Below, piece by piece: positions 1 to 14,275 of a DNA stretch of 64,000 nucleotides. This DNA is from Orychophragmus violaceus (Eukaryota > Streptophyta > Magnoliopsida > Brassicales > Brassicaceae). The notes beneath the pieces were generated by a model. That model was not told where the DNA came from. It searched no databases and saw only the letters and a list, made by a program, of their open reading frames with translations. The stretch lies in contig CM058230.1 in NCBI GenBank assembly GCA_030180135.1, positions 106,941,503 through 107,005,502 of the forward strand, written 5' to 3'. How positions within the stretch are numbered: position 1 is the first letter of the stretch; each line of letters begins with the position of its first letter. A program made the position numbers and the translations under genes.

Positions 1-1876
1 ATCATATCCCGTCATTTTTCACATGTTTCCTCCACCACACCTCCTTACTGTCCATATGAGGGGTTTTGGTCGTGGTACTTTCGAAAAAACTCGACCCGAT
101 ACTTCCCGGGACATGAACACTTGGTTTTTCATGCACCGCGACTGTCCCACGGTGCATAGGATCAGTCCACAATCGGTTTATCATATATCGTCATTTTTTC
201 ACTTGTTTCCTCCACCACACCTCCTTACTGTCCATATGAGGGGTTTTGGTCGTGTTACTTTCGAAAAAACTCGACCCGATTCTTCCCGGGCCATGAACAC
301 TTGGTTTTTCATGCACCGCGACTGTCCCACGGTGCATAGGATCAGTCCACGATCAGTTTATCATATACCGTCATTTGGTTTTCACCCGTTTCCTCCACCA
401 CACCTCCTTACTGTCCATATGAGGGGTTTTGGTCGTGGTACTTTCGAAAAAACTCGACCCGATTCTTCCCGGGCCATGAACACTTGGTTTTTCATGCACC
501 GCGACTGTCCCACGGTGCATAGGATCAGTCCACGATCAGTTTATCCTATCCCGTCATTTTTTTTTCACTTGTTTCCTCCACCACACCTCCTTACTGTCCA
601 TATGAGGGGTTTTGGTCGTGTTACTTTCGAAAAAACTCGACCCGATTCTTCCCGGGCTATGAACACTTGGTTTTTCATGCACCGCGACTGTCCCACGGTG
701 CATAGGATCAGTCCACGATCAGTTTATCCTATCCCGTCATTTTTTTTTTCACTTGTTTCCTCCACCACACCTCCTTACTGTCCATATGAGGGGTTTTGGT
801 CGTGGTACTTTCGAAAAAACTCGACCCGATCCTTCCCGGGACATGAACACTTGGTTTTTCATGCACCGCGACTGTCCCACGGTGCATAGGATCAGTCCAC
901 GATCAGTTTATGATATACCGTCATTTTTTTTCCACCCGTTTCCTCCACCACACCTCCTTACTGTCTATATGAGGGGTTTTGGTCGTGGTACTTTCGAAAA
1001 AACTCGACCCGATCCTTCCCGGGACATGAACACTTGGTTTTTCATGCACCGCGACTGTCCCACGGTGCATAGGATCAGTCCACGATCAGTTTATCATATC
1101 CCGTCATTTTTTTTTCACTTGTTTCCTCCACCACACCTCCTTACTGTCCATGTGAGGGGTTTTGGTCGTGGTACTTTCAAAAAAACTCGACCCGATCCTT
1201 CTCGGGACATGAACACTTGGTTTTTCATGCACCGCGACTGTCCCACGGTGCATAGGATCAGTCCACGATCAGTTTATCATATCCCGTCATTTTTTCACAT
1301 GTTTCCTCCACCACACCTCCTTACTGTCCATATGAGGGGTTTTGGTCGTGGTACTTTCGAAAAAACTCGACCCGATACTTCCCGGGACATGAACACTTGG
1401 TTTTTCATGCACCGCGACTGTCCCACGGTGCATAGGATCAGTCCACGATCAGTTTATCATATACCGTCATTTGGTTTTCACCCGTTTCCTCCACCACACC
1501 TCCTTACTGTCCATATGAGGGGTTTTGGTCGTGGTACTTTCGAAAAAACTCGACCCGATTCTTCCCGGGCCATGAACACTTGGTTTTTCATGCACCGCGA
1601 CTGTCCCACGGTGCATAGGATCAGTCCACGATCAGTTTATCCTATCCCGTCATTTTTTTTTCACTTGTTTCCTCCACCACACCTCCTTACTGTCCATATG
1701 AGGGGTTTTGGTCGTGTTACTTTCGAAAAAACTCGACCCGATTCTTCCCGGGCTATGAACACTTGGTTTTTCATGCACCGCGACTGTCCCACGGTGCATA
1801 GGATCAGTCCACGATCAGTTTATCATATACCGTCATTTTTTTTCACCCGTTTCCTCCACCACACCTCCTTACTGTC

Positions 1877-2792
1877 TATATGAGGGGTTTTGGTCGTGGT
1901 ACTTTCGAAAAAACTCGACCCGATCCTTCCCGGGACATGAACACTTGGTTTTTCATGCACCGCGACTGTCCCACGGTGCATAGGATCAGTCCACGATCAG
2001 TGTATCATATACCGTCATTTTGTTTTCACCCGTTTCCTCCACCACACCTCCTTACTGTCCATATGAGGGGTTTTGGTCGTGGTACTTTCGAAAAAACTCG
2101 ACCCGATTCTTCCCGGACCATGAACACTTGGTTTTTCATGCACCGCGACTGTCCCACGGTGCATAGGATCAGTCCACGATAAGTTTATCCTATCCCGTCA
2201 TTTTTTTTTCACCCGTTTCCTCCACCACACCTCCTTACTGTCTATATGAGGGGTTTTGGTCGTGGTACTTTCGAAAAAACTCGACCCGATCCTTCTCGGG
2301 ACATGAACACTTGGTTTTTCATGCACCGCGACTGTCCCACGGTGCATAGGATCAGTCCACGATCAGTTTATCATATACCGTCATTTTTTTTTCACCTGTT
2401 TCCTCCACCACACCTCCTTACTATCCATATGAGGGGTTTTGGTCGTGTTACTTTCGAAAAAACTCGACCCGATACTTCCCGGGACATGAACACTTGGTTT
2501 TTCATGCACCGTGACTGTCCCACTGTGCATAGGATCAGTCCACGATCAGTTTATCATATACCGTCATTTTTTTTTCACCTGTTTCCTCAACCACACCTCC
2601 TTACTGTCTATATGAGGGGTTTTGGTCGTGGTACTTTCGAAAAAACTCGACCCGATACTTCCCGGGACATGAACACTTGGTTTTTCATGCACCGCGACTG
2701 TCCCACGGTGCATAGGATCAGTCCACGATCAGTTTATCCTATCCCGTCATTTTTTTTTTCACTTGTTTCCTCCACCACACCTCCTTACTGTC
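1877..2792 (+). repeat. 5-monomer duplicated block, first copy (916 bp)
   Basis: Repeats at an offset of 916 bp as 2793-3708. Shared private variants include CAGTGTATC (1998 and 2914), CGGACCATG, GATAAGTTTATCC, CTATCCATATG, GCACCGTGACTG and TTCCTCAACCAC. The left breakpoint lies just after 1876, where TCTATATG in this copy corresponds to TCCATATG at 2792. The right limit of homology in the second copy is near 3833. Confidence 0.85.
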
Positions 2793-3708
2793 CATATGAG
2801 GGGTTTTGGTCGTGGTACTTTCGAAAAAACTCGACCCGATCCTTCCCGGGACATGAACACTTGGTTTTTCATGCACCGCGACTGTCCCACGGTGCATAGG
2901 ATCAGTCCACGATCAGTGTATCATATACCGTCATTTTGTTTTCACCCGTTTCCTCCACCACACCTCCTTACTGTCCATATGAGGGGTTTTGGTCGTGGTA
3001 CTTTCGAAAAAACTCGACCCGATTCTTCCCGGACCATGAACACTTGGTTTTTCATGCACCGCGACTGTCCCACGGTGCATAGGATCAGTCCACGATAAGT
3101 TTATCCTATCCCGTCATTTTTTTTTCACCCGTTTCCTCCACCACACCTCCTTACTGTCTATATGAGGGGTTTTGGTCGTGGTACTTTCGAAAAAACTCGA
3201 CCCGATCCTTCTCGGGACATGAACACTTGGTTTTTCATGCACCGCGACTGTCCCACGGTGCATAGGATCAGTCCACGATCAGTTTATCATATACCGTCAT
3301 TTTTTTTTCACCTGTTTCCTCCACCACACCTCCTTACTATCCATATGAGGGGTTTTGGTCGTGTTACTTTCGAAAAAACTCGACCCGATACTTCCCGGGA
3401 CATGAACACTTGGTTTTTCATGCACCGTGACTGTCCCACTGTGCATAGGATCAGTCCACGATCAGTTTATCATATACCGTCATTTTTTTTTCACCTGTTT
3501 CCTCAACCACACCTCCTTACTGTCTATATGAGGGGTTTTGGTCGTGGTACTTTCGAAAAAACTCGACCCGATACTTCCCGGGACATGAACACTTGGTTTT
3601 TCATGCACCGCGACTGTCCCACGGTGCATAGGATCAGTCCACGATCAGTTTATCCTATCCCGTCATTTTTTTTTTCACTTGTTTCCTCCACCACACCTCC
3701 TTACTGTC
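2793..3708 (+). repeat. 5-monomer duplicated block, second copy (916 bp)
   Basis: Second copy of the 916-bp block, with no difference seen at the markers. The next version of the higher-order unit (A2) has this 5-mer once, from about 6079. The duplication therefore postdates the split of A1 from A2, or A2 lost it. Confidence 0.85.
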
Positions 3709-4201
3709 CATATGAGGGGTTTTGGTCGTGGTACTTTCGAAAAAACTCGACCCGATCCTTCCCGGGACATGAACACTTGGTTTTTCATGCACCGCGACTG
3801 TCCCACGGTGCATAGGATCAGTCCACGATCAGTTTATGATATACCGTCATTTTTTTTCCACCCGTTTCCTCCACCACACCTCCTTACTGTCTATATGAGG
3901 GGTTTTGGTCGTGGTACTTTCGAAAAAACTCGACCCGATCCTTCCCGGGACATGAACACTTGGTTTTTCATGCACCGCGACTGTCCCACGGTGCATAGGA
4001 TCAGTCCACGATCAGTTTATCATATCCCGTCATTTTTTTTTCACTTGTTTCCTCCACCACACCTCCTTACTGTCCATGTGAGGGGTTTTGGTCGTGGTAC
4101 TTTCAAAAAAACTCGACCCGATCCTTCTCGGGACATGAACACTTGGTTTTTCATGCACCGCGACTGTCCCACGGTGCATAGGATCAGTCCACGATCAGTT
4201 T

Positions 4202-7200
4202 ATCATATCCCGTCATTTTTCACATGTTTCCTCCACCACACCTCCTTACTGTCCATATGAGGGGTTTTGGTCGTGGTACTTTCGAAAAAACTCGACCCGA
4301 TACTTCCCGGGACATGAACACTTGGTTTTTCATGCACCGCGACTGTCCCACGGTGCATAGGATCAGTCCACAATCGGTTTATCATATATCGTCATTTTTT
4401 CACTTGTTTCCTCCACCACACCTCCTTACTGTCCATATGAGGGGTTTTGGTCGTGTTACTTTCGAAAAAACTCGACCCGATTCTTCCCGGGCCATGAACA
4501 CTTGGTTTTTCATGCACCGCGACTGTCCCACGGTGCATAGGATCAGTCCACGATCAGTTTATCATATACCGTCATTTGGTTTTCACCCGTTTCCTCCACC
4601 ACACCTCCTTACTGTCCATATGAGGGGTTTTGGTCGTGGTACTTTCGAAAAAACTCGACCCGATTCTTCCCGAGCCATGAACACTTGGTTTTTCATGCAC
4701 CGCGACTGTCCCACGGTGCATAGGATCAGTCCACGATCAGTTTATCCTATCCCGTCATTTTTTTTTCACTTGTTTCCTCCACCACACCTCCTTACTGTCC
4801 ATATGAGGGGTTTTGGTCGTGTTACTTTCGAAAAAACTCGACCCGATTCTTCCCGGGCTATGAACACTTGGTTTTTCATGCACCGCGACTGTCCCACGGT
4901 GCATAGGATCAGTCCACGATCAGTTTATCCTATCCCGTCATTTTTTTTTTCACTTGTTTCCTCCACCACACCTCCTTACTGTCCATATGAGGGGTTTTGG
5001 TCGTGGTACTTTCGAAAAAACTCGACCCGATCCTTCCCGGGACATGAACACTTGGTTTTTCATGCACCGCGACTGTCCCACGGTGCATAGGATCAGTCCA
5101 CGATCAGTTTATGATATACCGTCATTTTTTTTCCACCCGTTTCCTCCACCACACCTCCTTACTGTCTATATGAGGGGTTTTGGTCGTGGTACTTTCGAAA
5201 AAACTCGACCCGATCCTTCCCGGGACATGAACACTTGGTTTTTCATGCACCGCGACTGTCCCACGGTGCATAGGATCAGTCCACGATCAGTTTATCATAT
5301 CCCGTCATTTTTTTTTCACTTGTTTCCTCCACCACACCTCCTTACTGTCCATGTGAGGGGTTTTGGTCGTGGTACTTTCAAAAAAACTCGACCCGATCCT
5401 TCTCGGGACATGAACACTTGGTTTTTCATGCACCGCGACTGTCCCACGGTGCATAGGATCAGTCCACGATCAGTTTATCATATCCCGTCATTTTTTCACA
5501 TGTTTCCTCCACCACACCTCCTTACTGTCCATATGAGGGGTTTTGGTCGTGGTACTTTCGAAAAAACTCGACCCGATACTTCCCGGGACATGAACACTTG
5601 GTTTTTCATGCACCGCGACTGTCCCACGGTGCATAGGATCAGTCCACGATCAGTTTATCATATACCGTCATTTGGTTTTCACCCGTTTCCTCCACCACAC
5701 CTCCTTACTGTCCATATGAGGGGTTTTGGTCGTGGTACTTTCGAAAAAACTCGACCCGATTCTTCCCGGGCCATGAACACTTGGTTTTTCATGCACCGCG
5801 ACTGTCCCACGGTGCATAGGATCAGTCCACGATCAGTTTATCCTATCCCGTCATTTTTTTTTTCACTTGTTTCCTCCACCACACCTCCTTACTGTCCATA
5901 TGAGGGGTTTTGGTCGTGTTACTTTCGAAAAAACTCGACCCGATTCTTCCCGGGCTATGAACACTTGGTTTTTCATGCACCGCGACTGTCCCACGGTGCA
6001 TAGGATCAGTCCACGATCAGTTTATCATATACCGTCATTTTTTTTCACCCGTTTCCTCCACCACACCTCCTTACTGTCTATATGAGGGGTTTTGGTCGTG
6101 GTACTTTCGAAAAAACTCGACCCGATCCTTCCCGGGACATGAACACTTGGTTTTTCATGCACCGCGACTGTCCCACGGTGCATAGGATCAGTCCACGATC
6201 AGTGTATCATATACCGTCATTTTGTTTTCACCCGTTTCCTCCACCACACCTCCTTACTGTCCATATGAGGGGTTTTGGTCGTGGTACTTTCGAAAAAACT
6301 CGACCCGATTCTTCCCGGACCATGAACACTTGGTTTTTCATGCACCGCGACTGTCCCACGGTGCATAGGATCAGTCCACGATAAGTTTATCCTATCCCGT
6401 CATTTTTTTTTCACCCGTTTCCTCCACCACACCTCCTTACTGTCTATATGAGGGGTTTTGGTCGTGGTACTTTCGAAAAAACTCGACCCGATCCTTCTCG
6501 GGACATGAACACTTGGTTTTTCATGCACCGCGACTGTCCCACGGTGCATAGGATCAGTCCACGATCAGTTTATCATATACCGTCATTTTTTTTTCACCTG
6601 TTTCCTCCACCACACCTCCTTACTATCCATATGAGGGGTTTTGGTCGTGTTACTTTCGAAAAAACTCGACCCGATACTTCCCGGGACATGAACACTTGGT
6701 TTTTCATGCACCGTGACTGTCCCACTGTGCATAGGATCAGTCCACGATCAGTTTATCATATACCGTCATTTTTTTTTCACCTGTTTCCTCAACCACACCT
6801 CCTTACTGTCTATATGAGGGGTTTTGGTCGTGGTACTTTCGAAAAAACTCGACCCGATACTTCCCGGGACATGAACACTTGGTTTTTCATGCACCGCGAC
6901 TGTCCCACGGTGCATAGGATCAGTCCACGATCAGTTTATCCTATCCCGTCATTTTTTTTTCACTTGTTTCCTCCACCACACCTCCTTACTGTCCATATGA
7001 GGGGTTTTGGTCGTGGTACTTTCGAAAAAACTCGACCCGATTCTTCCCGGGCCATGAACACTTGTTTTTTCATGCACCGCGACTGTCCCACGGTGCATAG
7101 GATCAGTCCACGATCAGTTTATCCTATCCCGTCATTTTTTTTTTCACTTGTTTCCTCCACCACACCTCCTTACTGTCCATATGAGGGGTTTTGGTCGTGG

Positions 7201-7669
7201 TACTTTCGAAAAAACTCGACCCGATCCTTCCCGGAACATGAACACTTGGTTTTTCATGCACCGCGACTGTCCCACGGTGCATAGGATCAGTCCACGATCA
7301 GTTTATGATATACCGTCATTTTTTTTCCACCCGTTTCCTCCACCACACCTCCTTACTGTCTATATGAGGGGTTTTGGTCGTGGTACTTTCAAAAAAACTC
7401 GACCGATCCTTCCCGGGACATGAACACTTGGTTTTTCATGCACCGCGACTGTCCCACGGTGCATAGGATCAGTCCACGATCAGTTTATCATATCCCGTCA
7501 TTTTTTTTTCACTTGTTTCCTCCACCACACCTCCTTACTGTCCATGTGAGGGGTTTTGGTCGTGGTACTTTCAAAAAAACTCGACCCGATCCTTCTCGGG
7601 ACATGAACACTTGGTTTTTCATGCACCGCGACTGTCCCACGGTGCATAGGATCAGTCCACGATCAGTTT
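4202..7669 (+). repeat. Higher-order unit A2, 19 monomers
   Basis: 3468 bp, starting with the same five-T CACATG monomer as A1. It matches A1 over about its first 2.7 kb apart from rare differences, for example CCCGAGCC near 4672. It then has the 5-mer block only once and one extra monomer with CACTTGTTTTTTC near 7063. The balance of -5 and +1 monomers explains 19 against 23. A single-base deletion (GACCGATCC instead of GACCCGATCC) lies near 7403. Confidence 0.85.
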
Positions 7670-10229
7670 ATCATATCCCGTCATTTTTCACATGTTTCCT
7701 CCACCACACCTCCTTACTGTCCATATGAGGGGTTTTGGTCGTGGTACTTTCGAAAAAACTCGACCCGATACTTCCCGGGACATGAACACTTGGTTTTTCA
7801 TGCACCGCGACTGTCCCACGGTGCATAGGATCAGTCCACAATCGGTTTATCATATATCGTCATTTTTTTTTCACTTGTTTCCTCCACCACACCTCCTTAC
7901 TGTCCATATGAGGGGTTTTGGTCGTGTTACTTTCGAAAAAACTCGACCCGATTCTTCCCGGGCCATGAACACTTGGTTTTTCATGCACCGCGACTGTCCC
8001 ACGGTGCATAGGATCAGTCCACGATCAGTTTATCATATACCGTCATTTGGTTTTCACCCGTTTCCTCCACCACACCTCCTTACTGTCCATATGAGGGGTT
8101 TTGGTTGTGGTACTTTCGAAAAAACTCGACCCGATTCTTCCCGGGCCATGAACACTTGGTTTTTCATGCACCGCGACTGTCCCACGGTGCATAGGATCAG
8201 TCCACGATCAGTTTATCATATACCGTCATTTTTTTTTCACCTTTTTCCTCCACCACACCTCCTTACTATCCATATGAGGGGTTTTGGTCGTGTTACTTTC
8301 GAAAAAACTCGACCCGATACTTCCCGGGACATGAACACTTGGTTTTTCATGCACCGCGACTGTCCCACTGTGCATAGGATCAGTCCACGATCAGTTTATC
8401 ATATACCGTCATTTTGTTTTCACCCGTTTCCTCCACCACACCTCCTTACTGTCCATATGAGGGGTTTTGGTCGTGGTACTTTCGAAAAAACTAGACCCGA
8501 TTCTTCCCGGACCATGAACACTTGGTTTTTCATGCACCGCGACTGTCCCACGGTGCATAGGATCAGTCCACGATCAGTTTATCATATACCGTCATTTTGT
8601 TTTCACCCGTTTCCTCCACCACACCTCCTTACTGTCCATATGAGGGGTTTTGGTCGTGGTACTTTCGAAAAAACTCGACCCGATTCTTCCCGGACCATGA
8701 ACACTTGGTTTTTCATGCACCGCGACTGTCCCACGGTGCATAGGATCAGTCCACGATCAGTTTATCCTATCCCGTCATTTTTTTTTCACCCGTTTCCTCC
8801 ACCACACCTCCTTACTGTCTATATGAGGGGTTTTGGTCGTGGTACTTTCGAAAAAACTCGACCCGATCCTTCCCGGGACATGAACACTTGGTTTTTCATG
8901 CACCGCGACTGTCCCACGGTGCATAGGATCAGTCCACGATCGGTTTATCATATACCGTCATTTTTTTTTCACTTGTTTCCTCCACCACACCTCCTTACTG
9001 TCCATATGAGGGGTTTTGGTCGTGTTACTTTCGAAAAAACTTGACCCGATTCTTCCCGGGCCATGAACACTTGGTTTTTCATGCACCGCGACTGTCCCAC
9101 GGTGCATAGGATCAGTCCACGATCAGTTTATCATATACCGTCATTTTTTTTTCACCTGTTTCCTCCACCACACCTCCTTACTGTCCATATGAGGGGTTTT
9201 GGTCGTGTTACTTTCGAAAAAACTCGACCCGATACTTCCCGGGACATGAACACTTGGTTTTTCATGCACCGTGACTGTCCCACTGTGCATAGGATCAGTC
9301 CACGATCAGTTTATCATATACCGTCATTTTTTTTTCACCTGTTTCCTCAACCACACCTCCTTACTGTCTATATGAGGGGTTTTGGTCGTGGTACTTTCGA
9401 AAAAACTCGACCCGATACTTCCCGGGACATGAACACTTGGTTTTTCATGCACCGCGACTGTCCCACGGTGCATAGGATCAGTCCACGATCAGTTTATCCT
9501 ATCCCGTCATTTTTTTTTTCAATTGTTTCCTCCACCACACCTCCTTACTGTCCATATGAGGGGTTTTGGTCGTGGTACTTTCGAAAAAACTCGACCCGAT
9601 TCTTCCCGGGCCATGAACACTTGGTTTTTCATGCACCGCGACTGTCCCACGGTGCATAGGATCAGTCCACGATCAGTTTATCCTATCCCGTCATTTTTTT
9701 TTTTCACTTGTTTCCTCCACCACACCTCCTTACTGTCCATATGAGGGGTTTTGGTCGTGGTACTTTCGAAAAAACTCGACCCGATCCTTCCCGGGACATG
9801 AACACTTGGTTTTTCATGCACCGCGACTGTCCCATGGTGCATAGGATCAGTCCACGATCAGTTTATGATATACCGTCATTTTTTTTCCACCCGTTTCCTC
9901 CACCACACCTCCTTACTGTCTATATGAGGGGTTTTGGTCGTGGTACTTTCGAAAAAACTCGACCCGATCCTTCCCGGGACATGAACACTTGGTTTTTCAT
10001 GCACCGCGACTGTCCCACGGTGCATAGGATCAGTCCACGATCAGTTTATCATATCCCGTCATTTTTTTTCACTTGTTTCCTCCACCACACCTCCTTACTG
10101 TCCATGTGAGGGGTTTTGGTCGTGGTACTTTCAAAAAAACTCGACCCGATCCTTCTCGGGACATGAACACTTGGTTTTTCATGCACCGCGACTGTCCCAC
10201 GGTGCATAGGATCAGTCCACGATCAGTTT
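7670..10229 (+). repeat. Higher-order unit A3, 14 monomers
   Basis: 2560 bp. The left end (five-T CACATG monomer, then CCACAATCGG and CATTTGGTTTTC) and right end (TCCATGTGAGG with TTTCAAAA near 10102-10135) match A1 and A2. The middle is rearranged and includes two consecutive CGGACCATG monomers near 8510 and 8694. It looks like an internally shortened, more diverged relative of A1/A2. Confidence 0.75.
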
Positions 10230-10800
10230 ATCATATCCCGTCATTTTTTCACATGTTTCCTCCACCACACCTCCTTACTGTCCATATGAGGGGTTTTGGT
10301 CGTGGTACTTTCGAAAAAACTCGACCCGATACACCCCGGGACATGAACACTTGGTTTTTCATGCACCGCGACTGTCCCACGGTGCATAGGATCAGTCCAC
10401 AATCGGTTTATCATATACCGTCATTTTTTTTTCACTTGTTTCCTCCACCACACCTCCTTACTGTCCATATGAGGGGTTTTGGTCGTGTTACTTTCGAAAA
10501 AACTCGACCCGATTCTTCCCGGGCCATGAACACTTGGTTTTTCATGCACCGCGACTGTCCCACGGTGCATAGGATCAGTCCACGATCAGTTTATCATATA
10601 CCGTCATTTGGTTTTCACCCGTTTCCTCCACCACACCTCCTTACTGTCCATATGAGGCTTTTGGTCGTGGTACTTTCGAAAAAACTCGACCCGATTCTTC
10701 CCGGGCCATGAACACTTGGTTTTTCATGCACCGCGACTGTCCCACGGTGCATAGGATCAGTCCACGATCAGTTTATCCTATCCCGTCATTTTTTTTTCAC
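10230..10800 (+). repeat. Partial fourth A unit, ~3 monomers
   Basis: The first three monomers of the A unit appear again: CACATG short T-tract, CCACAATCGG near 10400 and CATTTGGTTTTC near 10606. The array then switches into the B unit. One monomer has GAGGCTTTTGG near 10655 instead of GAGGGGTTTTGG, a 1-bp shortening that is private here. Confidence 0.75.
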
Positions 10801-13800
10801 TTGTTTCCTCCACCACACCTCCTTACTGTCCATATGAGGGGTTTTGGTCGTGTTACTTTCGAAAAAACTCGACCCGATTCTTCCCGGGCCATGAACACTT
10901 GGTTTTTCATGCACCGCGACTATCCCACGGTGCATAGGATCAGTCCACGATCAGTTTATCATATACCGTCATTTTTTTTCACCCGTTTCCTCCACCACAC
11001 CTCCTTACTGTCTATATGAGGTTTTTGGTCGTGGTACTTTCGAAAAAACTCGACCCGATCCTTCCCGGGACATGAACACTTGGTTTTTCATGCACCGCGA
11101 CTGTCCCACGGTGCATAGGATCAGTCCACGATCAGTTTATCATATACCGTCATTTTGTTTTCACCCGTTTCCTCCACCACACCTCCTTACTGTCCATATG
11201 AGGGGTTTTGGTCGTGGTACTTTCGAAAAAACTCGACCCGATTCTTCCCGGACCATGAACACTTGGTTTTTCATGCACCGCGACTGTCCCACGGTGCATA
11301 GGATCAGTCCACGATCAGTTTATCCTATCCCGTCATTTTTTTTTCACCTGTTTCCTCCACCACACCTCCTTACTGTCTATATGAGGGGTTTTGGTCGTGG
11401 TACTTTCGAAAAAACTCGACCCGATCCTTCCCGGGACATGAACACTTGGTTTTTCATGCACCGCGACTGTCCCACCGTGCATAGGATCAGTCCACGATCG
11501 GTTTATCATATACCGTCATTTTTTTTTCACTTGTTTCCTCCACCACACCTCCTTACTGTCCATATGAGGGGGTTTGGTTGTGTTACTTTCGAAAAAACTC
11601 GACCCGATTCTTCCCGGGCCATGAACACTTGGTTTTTCATGCACCGGGACTGTCCCACGGTGCATAGGATCAGTCCACGATCAGTTTATCATATACCGTC
11701 ATTTTTTTTTCACCTGTTTCCTCCACCACACCTCCTTACTGTCCATATGAGGGGTTTTGGTCGTGTTACTTTCGAAAAAACTCGACCCGATCCTTCCCGG
11801 GACATGAACACTTGGTTTTTCATGCACCGCGACTGTCCCACGGTGCATAGGATCAGTCCACGATCAGTTTATGATATACCGTCATTTTGTTTTCACCCGT
11901 TTCCTCCACCACACCTCCTTACTGTCCATATGAGGGGTTTTGGTCGTGTTACTTTCGAAAAAACTCGACCCGATTCTTCCCGGGCCATGAACACTTGGTT
12001 TTTCATGCACCGCGAGTGTCCCACGGTGCATAGGATCAGTCCACGATCAGTTTATCATATACCGTCATTTTGTTTTCACCCGTTTCCTCCACCACACCTC
12101 CTTACTGTCCATATGAGGGGTTTTGGTCGTGGTACTTTCGAAAAAACTCGACCCGATTCTTCCCGGACCATGAACACTTGGTTTTTCATGCACCGCGACT
12201 GTCCCACGGTGCATAGGATCAGTCCACGATCAGTTTATCCTATCCCGTCATTTTTTTCACCCGTTTCCTCCACCACACCTCCTTACTGTCTATATGAGGG
12301 GTTTTGGTCGTGGTACTTTCGAAAAAACTCGACCCGATCCTTCCCGGGACATGAACACTTGGTTTTTCATGCACCGCGACTGTCCCACGGTGCATAGGAT
12401 CAGTCCACGATCGGTTTATCATATACCGTCATTTTTTTTTTCACTTGTTTCCTCCACCACACCTCCTTACTGTCCATATGAGGGGTTTTGGTCGTGTTAC
12501 TTTCGAAAAAACTCGACCCGATTCTTCCCGGGCCATGAACACTTGGTTTTTCATGCACCGCGACTGTCCCACGGTGCATAGGATCAGTCCACGATCAGTT
12601 TATCATATACCGTCATTTTTTTTTCACCTGTTTCCTCCACCACACCTCCTTACTGTCCATATGAGGGGTTTTGGTCGTGTTACTTTCGAAAAAACTCGAC
12701 CCGATCCTTCCCGGGACATGAACACTTGGTTTTTCATGCACCACGACTGTCCCACGGTGCATAGGATCAGTCCACGATCAGTTTATGATATACCGTCATT
12801 TTTTTCCACCCGTTTCCTCCACCACACCTCCTTACTGTCTATATGAGGGGTTTTGGTCGTGGTACTTTCGAAAAAACTCGACCCGATTCTTCCCGGGCCA
12901 TGAACACTTGGTTTTTCATGCACCGCGACTGTCCCACGGTGCATAGGATCAGTCCACGATCAGTTTATCCTATCCCGTCATTTTTTTTTTCACTTGTTTC
13001 CTCCACCACACCTCCTTACTGTCCATATGAGGGGTTTTGGTCGTGGTACTTTCGAAAAAACTTGACCCGATCCTTCCCGGGACATGAACACTTGGTTTTT
13101 CATGCACCGCGACTGTCCAACGGTGCATAGGATCAGTCCACGATCAGTTTATGATATACCGTCATTTTTTTTCCATCCGTTTCCTCCACCACACCTCCTT
13201 ACTGTCTATATGAGGGGTTTTGGTCGTGGTACTTTCGAAAAAACTCGACCCGATCCTTCCCGGGACATGAACACTTTGTTTTTCATGCACCGCGACTGTC
13301 CCACGGTGCATAGGATCAGTCCACGATCAGTTTATCATATCCCGTCATTTTTTTTTTCACTTGTTTCCTCCACCACACCTCCTTACTGTCCATATGAGGG
13401 GTTTTGGTCGTGGTACTTTCGAAAAAACTCGACCCGATCCTTCTCGGGACATGAACACTTGGTTTTTCATGCACCGCGACTGTCCCACGGTGCATAGGAT
13501 CAGTCCACGATCAGTTTATCATATCCCGTCATTTTTTCACATGTTTCCTCCACCACACCTCCTTACTGTCCATATGAGGGGTTTTGGTCGTGGTACTTTC
13601 GAAAAAACTCGACCCGATACTTCCCGGGACATGAACACTTGGTTTTTCATGCACCGCGACTGTCCCACGGTGCATAGGATCAGTCCACAATCGGTGTATC
13701 ATATACCGTCAATTTTTTTTTCACTTGTTTCCTCCACCACACCTCCTTACTGTCCATATGAGGGGTTTTGGTCGTGTTACTTTCGAAAAAACTCGACCCG

Positions 13801-14275
13801 ATTCTTCCCGGGCCATGAACACTTGGTTTTTCATGCACCGCGACTGTCCCACGGTGCATAGGATCAGTCCACGATCAGTTTATCATATACCGTCATTTTG
13901 TTTTCACCCGTTTCCTCCACCACACCTCCTTACTGTCCATATGAGGGGTTTTTGTCGTGGTACTTTCGAAAAAACTCGACCCGATTCTTCCCGGACCATG
14001 AACACTTGGTTTTTCATGCACCGCGACTGTCCCATGGTGCATAGGATCAGTCCACGATCAGTTTATCCTATCCCGTCATTTTTTTTTTCACCTGTTTCCT
14101 CCACCACACCTCCTTACTGTCTATATGAGGGGTTTTGGTCGTGGTACTTTCGAAAAAACTCGACCCGATTATTCCCGGGCCATGAACACTTGGTTTTTCA
14201 TGCACCGCGACTGTCCCACGGTGCATAGGATCAGTCCACGATCAGTTTATCCTATCCCGTCAATTTTTTTTTCAC
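10801..14275 (+). repeat. Higher-order unit B1, 19 monomers (3475 bp)
   Basis: First of two copies at an offset of exactly 3475 bp. Private variants present here and at +3475 include GAGGTTTTTGG (near 11018), CCCACCGTGC (11473), GAGGGGGTTTGG (11566), GCACCGGGAC (11641), GTCCAACGG (13116), GGTGTATC (13694), GGGTTTTTGTCG (13948) and GATTATTCCC (14165). The left breakpoint lies just upstream, because CGTCA-T9 here becomes CGTCAA-T9 before B2. Confidence 0.9.

Larger units (their letters stand above)
1..4201 (+). repeat. Higher-order unit A1, 23 monomers
   Basis: Starts at a short-T-tract monomer (five T followed by CACATG) and runs 4201 bp until the same monomer recurs at 4202. It contains subfamily markers later repeated in A2 and A3: CCACAATCGG near 169, CATTTGGTTTTC near 373 and TCCATGTGAGG near 1148. 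It also holds an internal 5-monomer tandem duplication that A2 lacks. Confidence 0.85.

Noticed and set aside
2..184. Minus-strand 60-68 codon open frames recurring at 2, 4203, 7671, 23913, 26287 and elsewhere
   Set aside because: They recur with the same short-T monomer and depend only on its T-tract length. They are repeat shadows, not genes.
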